Assembly (NCBI RefSeq): GCF_000717595.1
Contig: NZ_JNZO01000017.1
Span: 1 to 64,000, forward strand
Source of the DNA: Streptomyces flavochromogenes
Lineage (GTDB): Bacteria; Actinomycetota; Actinomycetes; Streptomycetales; Streptomycetaceae
Length of the DNA stretch: 64,000 nucleotides
Reading direction: 5' to 3'
Part shown: positions 34,140 to 45,211 of the stretch, piece by piece
Numbering within the stretch: position 1 is the first letter of the stretch
Layout: each line of letters opens with the position of its first letter
Translations under genes and position numbers: made by a program
Notes under the pieces: model-generated
The model's database searches: none
What the model saw: only the letters and a program-made list of their open reading frames with translations
What the model was told of the DNA's origin: nothing

Positions 34140-35308
34140 GCTCCCGCAACCGGCCCGCCGCCCCCACCGCCGCGTGGACCCCGCCGTCCGAGACCGAGCA
34201 GCTGCTGCACGAGGCGACGCTGCGCGGCGACTTCGCCGGACAGCTCCGTGCCCTCGCCGGGGCCGAGCTCTTCGTCGCCGCGCCCAGGGCCGAGGTGGAC
34301 GATCAACCGGACATGGTCTTCTGGCGCCCCCAGCAGCTGCCGAAGGGGCTCGTCGCCCGGCCGGTCCTCACCCGGGGGATGCTGCCGCCCTGGCACCCGG
34401 AGTGGGTCTTCCACCGCATCAGCCTCAGATGGGCCGCCGAGTTCCACTGGAACGACCACCGGCTGCTCCTCGCGGTCAACGCCGGCACACCCGGGCAGGT
34501 GCTGCTGCCCACGACGCCCGAGCACCGCGCGTGGTGGCTGCGCGCGTACACCGAGAACGAGCGGGGGACGAACGACCGCTTCGTCGCCCTCCGCCACGGG
34601 CCCCTGCACGGCCCGCTCGCCTTCGGCCTCGCCTGCGGCGGCCATCTGGCGTTCCGCAACGGGGTCCCCTGGAACGACGTCGGTTCCGTCTACTCCGGCT
34701 ACGCCGAGGAACTGGAGACCCTCCGCGACTCCTGGGGCATCACCGACCGGGCGGGCTGGCGCAAGCAGCTGGACGCACTCCTGGACGGACGCAACAGCCC
34801 GCCGGAGCCGGATTTCGCCCTCAAGGTCCGCGAGGAGCTGCGGATCGGGCGCGGCGCCGTGCCGTCGCCCGACGAGTGGCGTGAGACCGCCGCGGGACAC
34901 GCCCAGGACCTGGGCGCCGGTCCGGCGGCGGTGCGACGCATCGAGGAGCTGGTGCGGCGCATCGTGCGCTACGAGGCCCGCTTCCGGGCCGACGGGCTGC
35001 TCGCGCCGGACGGCCGGGTGCGCAGGACGGTCGCGTACGACTACGGCCGGGCCGTGAACCTGGCGCGCTGGGGCCTGTCGGCGCGTTTCTGCGCACCCCC
35101 GGAGGCCGAGCAGGCGATCGTCCACGCGGGGGCGCTGGCCCGCTCGGCCTACGGGTCGTGGCAGGACTACTCGGCGGGGTACGCGCTGGGGCGGGTGCTG
35201 CGGTTCGACGGGGAGGAGTACGGCCCGTTCCACGAGCAGAACATCGCGGCCCATCGTGTCCTCACGGAACACGAGGGCAGCCCCTGGCGGAACCTCCCCT
35301 GGCGCTGA
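34136..35308 (+). CDS. DUF1266/SseB-type protein, copy 2
   Basis: 390 residues. Same order of parts as the preceding gene: SseB-like N terminus (LTRGMLPPWHPEWVFHRIS; LLLAVNAGTPGQV), then DUF1266 (RRIVRYEARFRADGLLAPDGRVRRTVAYDYGRAVNLARWGLSARFC in parts, AYGSWQDYSAGYALGRVLRFDG). Both end SPYRNIPWS / SPWRNLPWR. Identity between the two looks moderate by eye, around 40 percent, so this is an old tandem duplication, not a recent one. Start ATG 34136 overlaps the first stop, so the pair is coupled. No terminator is obvious before the convergent TetR gene. Confidence 0.72.
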   Translation: MSSRNRPAAPTAAWTPPSETEQLLHEATLRGDFAGQLRALAGAELFVAAPRAEVDDQPDMVFWRPQQLPKGLVARPVLTRGMLPPWHPEWVFHRISLRWAAEFHWNDHRLLLAVNAGTPGQVLLPTTPEHRAWWLRAYTENERGTNDRFVALRHGPLHGPLAFGLACGGHLAFRNGVPWNDVGSVYSGYAEELETLRDSWGITDRAGWRKQLDALLDGRNSPPEPDFALKVREELRIGRGAVPSPDEWRETAAGHAQDLGAGPAAVRRIEELVRRIVRYEARFRADGLLAPDGRVRRTVAYDYGRAVNLARWGLSARFCAPPEAEQAIVHAGALARSAYGSWQDYSAGYALGRVLRFDGEEYGPFHEQNIAAHRVLTEHEGSPWRNLPWR

Positions 35309-35377
35309 GGTCTCCGGTCGCCGCCGGCACAGCGGCCCGGGCGCAGCGGGACGCGACGACTCCGGCCGCGTCCGGCC

Positions 35378-35956
35378 CTATTGCTCTCCCATGAGGACCT
35401 TGAGCCCCTCCGTGAGGTCGTCCGCCGTCGGCGCCGTGTCGGGGTCTACCATCCACTGGATCATCACGCCGGTGGCGAGGGCCTGGCAGAGCAGTCCGGC
35501 CACCCGGGCCTTCTCGGGATCCGCCTCCGGGTCGATGCCGAGGAAGCCCTCGGCCATGCCGAGCCGTCCCTCGCGCTGCGGCTCCTTGATCGCCTCGCGC
35601 AGCTTCTCGTCGTCGTCGAGCCGGGTGACGATCTCGGTCTGCAGCTTCCAGACGGGCCTGCTGGCCCCGGCCGCCGCGATGACCTGCTCCCACACGGCAT
35701 GGAAGCGCCGGTACGGGTCGGCCGGCAGTTCCCGCTTCTCCTCCCCGCTGCCCGCGGGGCCGACCGCCTCGCCCCACTCCTCCGTGACGGCGAGGAAGGC
35801 CTGCTGGAGCAGGGCGTCCTTGGAGCCGTAGTGGTAGCCGATGGAGGCGAGGTTGGTGCCGGAGGCGGCGACGATGTCGCGGGCCGTGGTCCGCCCGTAC
35901 CCCTTCTCCAGGAGGCAGCGCTTGGCGCCTTCGAGCAGGTCTTCCTTGTGTCCCAT
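35378..35956 (-). CDS. TetR-family transcriptional regulator
   Basis: 192 residues. TetR HTH at the N terminus: KEDLLEGAKRCLLEKGYGRTTARDIVAASGTNLASIGYHYGSKDALL (given in parts: YGRTTARDIVAAS, NLASIGYHYGSKD). The C-terminal region resembles TetR_C_6-type ligand domains. Just upstream lies a perfect 18-bp inverted repeat (35966-36016) that overlaps the likely promoter, so autoregulation is probable. The target is unclear: the convergent DUF1266 pair and the upstream serA are the neighbours. Confidence 0.85.
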   Translation of the reverse strand: MGHKEDLLEGAKRCLLEKGYGRTTARDIVAASGTNLASIGYHYGSKDALLQQAFLAVTEEWGEAVGPAGSGEEKRELPADPYRRFHAVWEQVIAAAGASRPVWKLQTEIVTRLDDDEKLREAIKEPQREGRLGMAEGFLGIDPEADPEKARVAGLLCQALATGVMIQWMVDPDTAPTADDLTEGLKVLMGEQ

Positions 35957-35965
35957 GACAGCACT

Positions 35966-36016
35966 GTACCCGGTCGATAGACGCTTGTGTAAGACGGGCG
36001 TCTATCGACCGGGTAC
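35966..36016. promoter_or_regulatory. Perfect 18-bp inverted repeat upstream of TetR gene
   Basis: GTACCCGGTCGATAGACG (35966-35983) is repeated in inverted form at 35999-36016 with a 15-base centre. Read toward the TetR gene, TAGACG and TCTATC are 17 bases apart and could be -35/-10 hexamers inside the repeat. It also lies 22 bases past the serA stop, so it could double as the serA terminator. Confidence 0.7.
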
Positions 36017-36037
36017 GAGGTCGTACGAGGTGAGGCG

Positions 36038-37627
36038 TCAGATCAGGTTGACGGAGCGGGCCGAGGCGGCGCCGATCTCCTCCGCGATCTCCGCGAGCAC
36101 CGGAGCCGGGACCGTGTCGTCGACGGTGAGGACGACGAGGGCCTCGCCGCCCTCCTCCGCGCGCGCCACCTGCATGCCCGCGATGTTCAGACCGGCCTCG
36201 CCGAGGATCCGGCCGACGGTGCCGACGACACCCGGACGGTCCTCGTAGCGCAGCACGACCATGTGGTCGGCGAGCGCCACGTCCACGTCGTAGTCGCCGA
36301 CGGCGACGATCTTCTGGAGGTGCTTCGGTCCGGCGAGCGTGCCGGAGACCGCCACCTCCTCGCCGTTCGAGAGGGTGCCGCGCACGGTGACCACGTTGCG
36401 GTGGTCGGGCGACTCGGAGCTCGTCGTCAGGCGCACCTCGACACCGCGCTCCTGCGCGAACAGCGGGGCGTTGACGTACGACACGGTCTCGTCGACCACG
36501 TCCTCGAACACGCCCTTGAGCGCGGAGAGTTCGAGCACCTTCACATCGTGCTGGGTGATCTCGCCGTACACCTCGACGTCGAGACGTGCCGCGACCTCGC
36601 CCGCGAGGGCGGTGAAGATCCGGCCGAGCTTCTCGGCGAGCGGCAGACCCGGCTTGACGTCCTCGGCGATGACGCCGCCCTGGACGTTGACCGCGTCCGG
36701 CACGAGCTCACCGGCGAGCGCCAGGCGCACCGAGCGGGCGACCGCGATACCGGCCTTCTCCTGGGCCTCGTCCGTGGACGCGCCGAGGTGCGGGGTGCAG
36801 ACGACCTGGTCGAGCTCGAAGAGCGGGGAGTCCGTGCAGGGCTCCTTCGCGTACACGTCGAGGCCGGCGCCGGCGACCCGGCCCTCCTTGAGCGCCGAGT
36901 ACAGGGCCGCCTCGTCGACGATCCCGCCGCGCGCGGCGTTGACGATCCGGACGGAGGGCTTGACCTTGTGCAGCGCCTCGTCGCCGATGAGACCGAGGGT
37001 CTCGGGGGTCTTCGGCAGGTGGACGGTGATGAAGTCGGCGACCTCCAGGAGCTCGTCCAGGGCCAACAGCTTCACCCCCATCTGGGCGGCGCGGGCGGGC
37101 TGCACGTAGGGGTCGTACGCGACGATCTTCATGCCGAACGCCGACATGCGCTGGGCGACCAGCACGCCGATGCGGCCGAGGCCGACGACGCCGAGGGTCT
37201 TCTCGCTCAGCTCGACGCCCGTGTACTTGGAGCGCTTCCACTCGCCGTTCTTCAGCGCGGTGTTGGCCTGCGGGATGTTGCGCGCGGTGGCGACCAGCAG
37301 ACCGCACGCGAGCTCGGCGGCGGTGACGATGTTCGAGGTCGGGGCGTTGACGACCATGACGCCGGCCTTGGTGGCGGCGGAGACGTCCACGTTGTCCAGA
37401 CCGACACCGGCGCGGGCGACGACCCGCAGCTTGTTGGCGGCGGCGATGGCCTCGGCGTCGACCTTGGTCGCGGAACGGACCAGGATCGCGTCCACGTCGG
37501 CGATGGCGGGCAGCAGTTCGGCGCGGTCCGCGCCGTTGCAGTGCCGGATCTCGAAGTCCGGGCCCAGGGCGTCGACGGTGGCGGGCGACAGCTCTTCAGC
37601 GATGAGTACGACGGGTTTCGAGCTCAC
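36038..37627 (-). CDS. serA: D-3-phosphoglycerate dehydrogenase
   Basis: 529 residues from GTG 37625-37627 (GAGGA seven bases upstream). First step of serine synthesis. The NAD site is GVVGLGRIGVLVAQR, catalytic residues lie in NAARGGIVDEAAL and CTPHLGASTDEA, followed by the allosteric substrate-binding domain (about 315-450) and a C-terminal ACT domain (RPGVVGTVGRILGEAGLNIAGMQVAR in parts) that senses serine in some members. It is downstream of ilvC on the same strand but separated by three hairpins, so it probably has its own promoter. Confidence 0.95.
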   Translation of the reverse strand: MSSKPVVLIAEELSPATVDALGPDFEIRHCNGADRAELLPAIADVDAILVRSATKVDAEAIAAANKLRVVARAGVGLDNVDVSAATKAGVMVVNAPTSNIVTAAELACGLLVATARNIPQANTALKNGEWKRSKYTGVELSEKTLGVVGLGRIGVLVAQRMSAFGMKIVAYDPYVQPARAAQMGVKLLALDELLEVADFITVHLPKTPETLGLIGDEALHKVKPSVRIVNAARGGIVDEAALYSALKEGRVAGAGLDVYAKEPCTDSPLFELDQVVCTPHLGASTDEAQEKAGIAVARSVRLALAGELVPDAVNVQGGVIAEDVKPGLPLAEKLGRIFTALAGEVAARLDVEVYGEITQHDVKVLELSALKGVFEDVVDETVSYVNAPLFAQERGVEVRLTTSSESPDHRNVVTVRGTLSNGEEVAVSGTLAGPKHLQKIVAVGDYDVDVALADHMVVLRYEDRPGVVGTVGRILGEAGLNIAGMQVARAEEGGEALVVLTVDDTVPAPVLAEIAEEIGAASARSVNLI

Positions 37628-37800
37628 GTGAGTCCTCACAGATCCAGTGCGGACGGCCGTCCCGACGGCCGCAGGCGGTGGAGGGGGCTTGCCGCGTGAA
37701 AGCGCACGACGCTGTGGGCCTGAACGCGAATGTTGTTGAGCAGTGTAGTGGTGCATCGGCGCCGATCATGCGCCTCGTTGGAAGGATCACCCGTCCGTGG

Positions 37801-37880
37801 TTGGACGGGGTGTCCAACGATGTGGACAGGGGCCGGACGGTGTGTCCGGCCCTCCCCCACGCCCCGGGGGGCGTGGGGGG
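37801..37880 (-). terminator. Cluster of three hairpins after ilvC
   Basis: TTGGAC/GTCCAA (37801-37806, 37812-37817), GGCCGGAC/GTCCGGCC (37831-37838, 37844-37851) and an 11-bp C-rich/G-rich stem (37854-37864, 37869-37879) follow one another in the 270 bases between the ilvC stop and the serA start. The last one, nearest ilvC, is the likely terminator. The rest of the gap (37628-37800) holds the serA promoter region and no gene. Confidence 0.65.
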
Positions 37881-37898
37881 TCCCCCAGCCCCGGAGGC

Positions 37899-39561
<1,663 letters not shown>

Positions 39562-39602
39562 GGTCTGGGTCTCTTCCTTTTCGCTCTGCTTCGTTCCGCG
39601 CT

Positions 39603-41447
39603 TCAGTCGTCTTCGCCGTCGCCGAAGTCGGGGCGGACGCCCCGGGCGGCCATGACCTCGTCGTTCGAGGTGCCGGCGGCGACCATCGGCCAGACCTGGG
39701 CGTCCTCGTGGACGATGAAGTCGACGACGACCGGACGGTCGTTGATGGCGTTGGCCTCGGCGATGACCTTGTCCAGGTCGGCCGGGTCCTCGCAGCGCAG
39801 GGCGACACAGCCCATGGCCTCGGACAGCTTGACGAAGTCCGGGACGCGGGTGCCCTTGTTCGCCTGGATGTCGTCCGGGCCGGAGTGCAGGACGGTGTTC
39901 GAGTAGCGCTGGTTGTAGAAGAGGGTCTGCCACTGGCGGACCATCCCGAGGGCGCCGTTGTTGATGATGGCGACCTTGATCGGGATGTTGTTCAGGGCGC
40001 AGGTGGTGAGCTCCTGATTGGTCATCTGGAAGCAGCCGTCGCCGTCGATCGCCCAGACCGGGCGGTCGGGCATGCCGGCCTTGGCGCCCATCGCGGCGGG
40101 GACCGCGTAGCCCATCGTCCCGAGGCCGCCGGAGTTCAGCCAGGTGGCCGGGCGCTCGTAGTCGATGAAGTGGGCGGCCCACATCTGGTGCTGGCCGACG
40201 CCCGCGGCGAAGATCGTGTCGTCGGGGGCGAGCTGGCCGATGCGCTGGATGACCTGCTGCGGCGAGAGGCTGCCGTCCTCCGGCAGGTCGTAGCCGAGCG
40301 GGTAGGTCTCGCGCCAGCGGTTCAGGTCGCTCCACCAGGCGGTGTAGTCGCCCTTGTTGCCCTCGCTGTGCTCGGCCTGGACGGCCTGGACCAGGTCGGC
40401 GATGACCTCGCGGGCGTCACCGACGATCGGGACGTCGGCCGTGCGGTTCTTGCCGATCTCGGCCGGGTCGATGTCCGCGTGGACGATCTTGGCGTACGGG
40501 GCGAAGCTGTCGAGCTTGCCGGTGACGCGGTCGTCGAAGCGGGCGCCGAGGGCGACGATCAGGTCGGACTTCTGCAGCGCGGTGACCGCGGTGACCGCGC
40601 CGTGCATGCCCGGCATGCCCACGTGCAGCGGGTGGCTGTCGGGGAAGGCGCCGAGCGCCATCAGGGTGGTGGTGACCGGGGCGCCGGTGAGCTCGGCGAG
40701 GATCTTCAGCTCGGCGGTGGCGCCGGCTTTGATGACGCCGCCGCCGACGTACAGGACGGGACGCTTGGCCGCGCTGATCAGCTTGGCGGCCTCGCGGATC
40801 TGCTTGGCGTGCGGCTTGGTCACCGGGCGGTAGCCGGGCAGGTCGGTCTGCGGCGGCCAGCTGAAGATGGTCTTCGCCTGCAGCGCGTCCTTGGAGATGT
40901 CGACCAGGACCGGGCCGGGGCGGCCGGTGGAGGCGATGTGGAAGGCCTCGGCGATCGTCCGCGGGATGTCCTCGGCCTTGGTGACCAGGAAGTTGTGCTT
41001 GGTGATCGGCATCGTGATGCCGCAGATGTCCGCCTCCTGGAAGGCGTCCGTGCCGATCGCCTTCGAGGCGACCTGGCCGGTGATCGCGACGAGCGGCACC
41101 GAGTCCATGTGCGCGTCGGCGATCGGGGTCACGAGGTTCGTCGCACCGGGTCCCGAGGTCGCCATGCAGACGCCGACCTTGCCGGTCGCCTGGGCGTAGC
41201 CGGTGGCCGCGTGGCCCGCACCCTGCTCGTGGCGGACCAGGATGTGGCGGACCTTCTGCGAGTCCATCATCGGGTCGTACGCGGGCAGGATCGCGCCGCC
41301 GGGGATGCCGAAGACGGTGTCGGCGCCCACTTCCTCGAGAGAACGGATGAGGGACTGCGCACCCGTGACGTGCTCGACGGTGGTGGCGGGCTGCGCGCCG
41401 TTACGGGGCCGCGGCTGCGGATGGTGCCCGGTGGCCTGCTCGGTCAT
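39603..41447 (-). CDS. ilvB: Acetolactate synthase large subunit
   Basis: 614 residues from ATG 41445-41447; a second ATG at 41453 is two codons upstream, and the AGAAGAG site fits the downstream one better. ThDP enzyme of the Ile/Val route. Features are the catalytic Glu in [14 protein letters not shown], the FAD-type central domain with ARFDDRVTG, and the ThDP/Mg motif [12 protein letters not shown]...NNGALGM. It is preceded by a leader peptide and attenuator (41516-41635), and followed by ilvN and ilvC. Confidence 0.96.
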   Translation of the reverse strand: MTEQATGHHPQPRPRNGAQPATTVEHVTGAQSLIRSLEEVGADTVFGIPGGAILPAYDPMMDSQKVRHILVRHEQGAGHAATGYAQATGKVGVCMATSGPGATNLVTPIADAHMDSVPLVAITGQVASKAIGTDAFQEADICGITMPITKHNFLVTKAEDIPRTIAEAFHIASTGRPGPVLVDISKDALQAKTIFSWPPQTDLPGYRPVTKPHAKQIREAAKLISAAKRPVLYVGGGVIKAGATAELKILAELTGAPVTTTLMALGAFPDSHPLHVGMPGMHGAVTAVTALQKSDLIVALGARFDDRVTGKLDSFAPYAKIVHADIDPAEIGKNRTADVPIVGDAREVIADLVQAVQAEHSEGNKGDYTAWWSDLNRWRETYPLGYDLPEDGSLSPQQVIQRIGQLAPDDTIFAAGVGQHQMWAAHFIDYERPATWLNSGGLGTMGYAVPAAMGAKAGMPDRPVWAIDGDGCFQMTNQELTTCALNNIPIKVAIINNGALGMVRQWQTLFYNQRYSNTVLHSGPDDIQANKGTRVPDFVKLSEAMGCVALRCEDPADLDKVIAEANAINDRPVVVDFIVHEDAQVWPMVAAGTSNDEVMAARGVRPDFGDGEDD

Positions 41448-41515
41448 CAGCATCTCTTCTCGAAGCAGAGGGTTTTACGAGGGTTTGGGACGACTTTGGG
41501 GTGAGCCAGTGCAAC

Positions 41516-41549
41516 AAAAAACCCCTCGTGCCGTGAGGCAAGCGAGGGG
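41516..41549 (-). terminator. ilvB attenuator terminator
   Basis: CCCCTCG and CGAGGGG arms (41543-41549 and 41522-41528 on the minus strand), extended inside by TGCC/GGCA with a two-base bulge, are followed directly by six T residues (41516-41521 as A). It lies 69 bases upstream of ilvB and 45 bases after the leader-peptide stop. Confidence 0.85.
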
Positions 41550-41607
41550 AGCGCGTCGGGTGCGTTTCAAGCGGGGCCTACCGTGGCCCTGCTTCAGCCG
41601 ACGCGCT
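41550..41607 (-). promoter_or_regulatory. Antiterminator pairing in the ilvB leader
   Basis: Ten bases at the end of the leader-peptide gene (41598-41607) are perfectly complementary to ten bases just before the terminator arm (41550-41559). Between them a GGGCC/GGCCC hairpin (about 41575-41590) can form. The long-range pairing abuts the terminator stem and would hinder it sterically; this is the standard switch of attenuation. Confidence 0.7.
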
Positions 41608-41635
41608 TTCCAAGTACGAGAATTCGGGTGCGCAT
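41594..41635 (-). CDS. ilvB leader peptide
   Basis: 13 residues, MRTRILVLGKRVG, with the run Ile-Leu-Val-Leu encoded by ATT CTC GTA CTT. ATT, GTA and CTT are rare codons in streptomycetes, so the ribosome should stall here when branched-chain aminoacyl-tRNA is scarce. The same leader peptide is known upstream of ilvB in several streptomycetes. The stop lies at the base of the antiterminator. Confidence 0.88.
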   Translation of the reverse strand: MRTRILVLGKRVG

Positions 41636-41668
41636 GGCAATGACCCTCCCTCTCAGCCCTCGCCACTG

Positions 41669-44600
41669 TCAAGTGGGTGGGACGGGCGTCTCATTATTTG
41701 AGCGAAACGGGGGACGGTTTCCGACACGGACGGACACCGCTCCGGGCAGCGGGTACTCGTCCCGTACGAGCGCCCTGCGCAGCCGGTACTCGTCGAGCGG
41801 GCCCGAGAAGGCCATGCCCTGGGCGTGGCCGCAGCCCATCGCCCGCAGGGCGATGACCTGCTCCGGTACGTCGACGCCCTCGGCGACGGTCTGCATCCCC
41901 AGCTCGTCGGCGATACGGAGCACCCCACGGGTGATCTTGCGGAGCCGGGCCGACTCGACGACGCCCTCGACGAGGCCCCGGTCCAGCTTCAGTATGTCGA
42001 CGGGAAGCCTGCGGAGAGCGTTGATCGCCACATGTCCGCTGCCGAATCCGTCGAGCGCGATCCGCACCCCCAGGCGGCGCAGGGTGACCAGGCGCTGCTC
42101 CAGCTCGTCGAGCGGGATGCGGGGGTCGCTGTCGGCGAGTTCCACGATCAGCGAACCGGACGGCAGCCCGTGCCGGGTCAGCAGGGACTCGATCGAACCG
42201 AGCGGCAGCGAGCGGTCCAGGAGGCGGCGGGCGGAGAGCCGGATGGACACGGGGGCACGGTGGCCGATTCCCGCACGCTCGGCGGCCTGCTCGACGGCCT
42301 CTTCGAGCAGCCAGCGGCCGAGCTCGGCGGTGCGCTCGCTGTCGTCGGTCACCCGGAGGTACTCGGCGGGGGTGAAGAGGATGCCCTGGGCCGACCGCCA
42401 GCGCGCCTGGGCGCTGACGGCGGAGATCCGGCCGGTGGCGAGGTCGACGACCGGCTGGTGGAGCAGGGCGAACTCGCCTTCGTGGAGGGCGGTGCGCAGC
42501 CGGGCGGCCAGTTCCGTCCTGCGGACCACCTCGGCCTGCATCTGGGGCGCGTAGAGCTCGACGCGGTCCTTGCCGGCCGCCTTGGCGCGGTACATGGCGA
42601 GGTCGGCGTTGCGCAGGAGGTCGCCGGCCTCGATGCCGGGCTCGGCGAAGGCGACGCCGATGGAGGCGGCGACCCGCACCTCGTTGTCCCCGTCGACGCG
42701 GTAGGGACGGGAGAGGGTGAGACGGAGCCGGTCGGCGATCTCCTGGACCTGCTTCTGGCGGGCCGCCTGGTCGCGTCCGCCGTCGCCGAGGATGAGGGCG
42801 GCGAACTCGTCTCCGCCGAGCCGGGCGGCGGTGTCCCCGGCGCGTACGGAGTCGTGGAGGCGGCGGGCGGCCTGGACGAGGAGGTCGTCGCCCGCCTGGT
42901 GGCCGAGGCGGTCGTTGACGGCCTTGAAGCCGTCGAGGTCGATGAAGAGCACGGGGGTGCCGGGGTCGGTGGCCCGGCGGCCGCTGAGGGCCTGCCGGAC
43001 CCGCCGGGTGAAGAGCGCCCGGTTGGGCAGGTCGGTGAGCGGATCATGCTCGGCGTTGTGCTGCAGCTGGGCCTGGAGCCGGACGCGTTCGGTGACGTCC
43101 CGGCTGTTGAAGATCAGTCCGCCCTGGTGCCGGTTGACCGTGGACTCGACGTTCAGCCAGTCGCCGCGGCCCGATCGGAAGCGGCACTCGATCCGGGTGG
43201 TGGGCTCCTCGGCGGGCGAGACGGCCAGAAAGCGCCGCACCTCGTGGACGACCGCGCCGAGGTCCTCGGGATGGATGAGCGAGGCCAGCTCGGAGCCGAT
43301 CAGCTCCTCGGCGTCCCGTCCGTACACCCCGGAGGCGGCCGGGCTGACGTAGCGGAGGATCCCGGTCGGCGCGGCGATCATGATGACGTCGCTCGAGCCC
43401 TGCACGAGGGACCTGAAGTGGTTCTCCTTATGGGCCAGTTCATGGGTCAGGGCGATGTTGTCGAGCAGCATGATGCCCTGCCGTACGACGAGGGCGAGGA
43501 CCACCGTGCAGCCGGTGAGGACGACGACGCGGTCGACCCTGCGCCCTTCCACGACGTTGTACAGGATGCCGAGGGTGCAGACCGCGGCGGCGAGGTAGGG
43601 CGTGAGGGCGGCGAGCGAGCCGGCGACCGGACGACTGTGCAGCCACTGCCCACGCGCGGTGGTGACGCTGTCCGGGATGCGGCGCGCGCCCCAGGGCGCG
43701 TAGGCGAGCAGCAGGGAGCCCGCGAACCAGCCCGCGTCGAGCAGCTGGCCCGAGGCGTAGTTCTCGCGCAGCAGCGGCGAGGTGAACAGGGCGTCGCACA
43801 GCACGGTCAGAGCGAGGGCGGCGATCGCGGTGTTGGTCGCCGAACGGTTCGCCTGCGAGCGCCGGAAGTGCAGCACCAGGACCATGCTCACCAGGACGAT
43901 GTCGAGCAACGGGTACGCGAGTGACAGTGCCGCCTGGGCGACCGGCTCGTTCTGGAAGTGGGCGGTACGGGCGAGCGCGAGGCTCCACGAGAGCGTGAGC
44001 AGCGAGCCCCCGATGAGCCAGGCGTCGAGCGCGAGGCAGACCCAGCCGGCCCGGGTGACGGGCTTCTTGGCCAGGACGAGCAGGCCGACGATGGCCGGCG
44101 GAGCGAAGAGTAAGAAGAAGAGGTCGGCGATGGAGGAGTCGGGCACCTCGGTGCGGAGCACGACCTCGTACCACCCCCACACGGCGTTGCCCGCGGAGGC
44201 CATGAACGAGGAGAACGCGAAGAGCAGCCAGGCGGGGCGTGCGCTGCCGCGGTGGGCGCGCCCGTAGAGGAAGCAGGAGACCGCGGCGGTGAGGGCGGCG
44301 GCGCTGAGTCCGAAGTCGCCCATGAAGAGCGCGAGTTCGGGTGATCCCCAGCCGAGCGAGGCGCCGGTCGTGTAACCCGCGCAGATCACCACCAGGGCGA
44401 TCTGCGCGGAAAGCGAGCCGATGCCGGGGCGCCCGGGGTCCGGATGTCCGGAGTCGCCTCCGCCGCCGACGGGGCGCCGCGCGAGGACCGCCCCGGGCGC
44501 GCTCACCGGTCCCTCCGGCTCCGCGCCACCGCACCCGGCCGCGTCGTGCGGGCGCGCCGACGGCTCGTCGGCGCCGCCGGGAGCGTGCCCGTCGCAGTCG

Positions 44601-45124
44601 TGGGGGCCGGCGTGGTCCCGTACGACCGGGACGGCCCGCTCCGGTACGGCGCCCTGGTTCCGCACGGCAGGGGCGACCTGCTCCGGCGCGACACCCGGCC
44701 TCCGTACGGCAGGGGCGGCCCGCTCCGGCGCGGCGGCGCCGGAGGCCTCACAGGCGCCGTATGGCGTGAAGTCGCCATGAGGCGCGTGGCTGCCGTCCGC
44801 CGCGGGGGCGCGGGGGGCCGGGGCCGTGGCGTCGCCGGGGCGAGTGGCCGTGCCCGGTGGTTCGGCACCGTGGCCCTCGGCTCGGCGGTCCGGTCCGGAG
44901 CGCGGTCCGGCGCCCGCCCCGGGGGCCGGATCGGTGTCCGACCCGACCTCCGGTGGCTCGTCGGCGCGGGGCGCGCGGTGCGGCGCGGCCTGGTCCGGCA
45001 CGGAACGCGCGAGGCCGGTGGCGAGGGGCTGAAGGCTCGCCGTCGGCGGCGGCGCCGCGTCGGATCGTCGATCCTCCGGCCGTGCTTCACCCGTCGCCCC
45101 CCTCGGAATCTGATGACCCGTCAC
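41669..45124 (-). CDS. cdgC: Membrane GGDEF-EAL protein, CdgC-like diguanylate cyclase
   Basis: 1151 residues from GTG 45122-45124 (GGGGAG upstream). Order: a disordered Pro/Ala/Arg-rich N terminus (1-235) with a threefold repeat of about 14 residues (xPAVRxxG... around 130-172), 8-10 membrane helices (about 240-550), PAS (about 565-690), GGDEF (770-774, intact GGDEF) and EAL-like domain (about 880-1130). The inhibitory RxxD site (RAGD) is five residues before GGDEF. The EAL signature is replaced by S904-A-Q (VSAQARW), DDFG reads DGFG, so phosphodiesterase activity is probably lost. It should make c-di-GMP, which controls development. Position next to ilvB matches CdgC of S. coelicolor as I recall. 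Confidence 0.85.
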   Translation of the reverse strand: MTGHQIPRGATGEARPEDRRSDAAPPPTASLQPLATGLARSVPDQAAPHRAPRADEPPEVGSDTDPAPGAGAGPRSGPDRRAEGHGAEPPGTATRPGDATAPAPRAPAADGSHAPHGDFTPYGACEASGAAAPERAAPAVRRPGVAPEQVAPAVRNQGAVPERAVPVVRDHAGPHDCDGHAPGGADEPSARPHDAAGCGGAEPEGPVSAPGAVLARRPVGGGGDSGHPDPGRPGIGSLSAQIALVVICAGYTTGASLGWGSPELALFMGDFGLSAAALTAAVSCFLYGRAHRGSARPAWLLFAFSSFMASAGNAVWGWYEVVLRTEVPDSSIADLFFLLFAPPAIVGLLVLAKKPVTRAGWVCLALDAWLIGGSLLTLSWSLALARTAHFQNEPVAQAALSLAYPLLDIVLVSMVLVLHFRRSQANRSATNTAIAALALTVLCDALFTSPLLRENYASGQLLDAGWFAGSLLLAYAPWGARRIPDSVTTARGQWLHSRPVAGSLAALTPYLAAAVCTLGILYNVVEGRRVDRVVVLTGCTVVLALVVRQGIMLLDNIALTHELAHKENHFRSLVQGSSDVIMIAAPTGILRYVSPAASGVYGRDAEELIGSELASLIHPEDLGAVVHEVRRFLAVSPAEEPTTRIECRFRSGRGDWLNVESTVNRHQGGLIFNSRDVTERVRLQAQLQHNAEHDPLTDLPNRALFTRRVRQALSGRRATDPGTPVLFIDLDGFKAVNDRLGHQAGDDLLVQAARRLHDSVRAGDTAARLGGDEFAALILGDGGRDQAARQKQVQEIADRLRLTLSRPYRVDGDNEVRVAASIGVAFAEPGIEAGDLLRNADLAMYRAKAAGKDRVELYAPQMQAEVVRRTELAARLRTALHEGEFALLHQPVVDLATGRISAVSAQARWRSAQGILFTPAEYLRVTDDSERTAELGRWLLEEAVEQAAERAGIGHRAPVSIRLSARRLLDRSLPLGSIESLLTRHGLPSGSLIVELADSDPRIPLDELEQRLVTLRRLGVRIALDGFGSGHVAINALRRLPVDILKLDRGLVEGVVESARLRKITRGVLRIADELGMQTVAEGVDVPEQVIALRAMGCGHAQGMAFSGPLDEYRLRRALVRDEYPLPGAVSVRVGNRPPFRSNNETPVPPT

Positions 45125-45211
45125 TTCGCTCCCCAGCGTCAGCCCGTACTCGACGCAGTCCCCCCGCTCCGGGACGATACACCAGTACGGTCACTCAGGG
45201 ACAGGGTCGCA

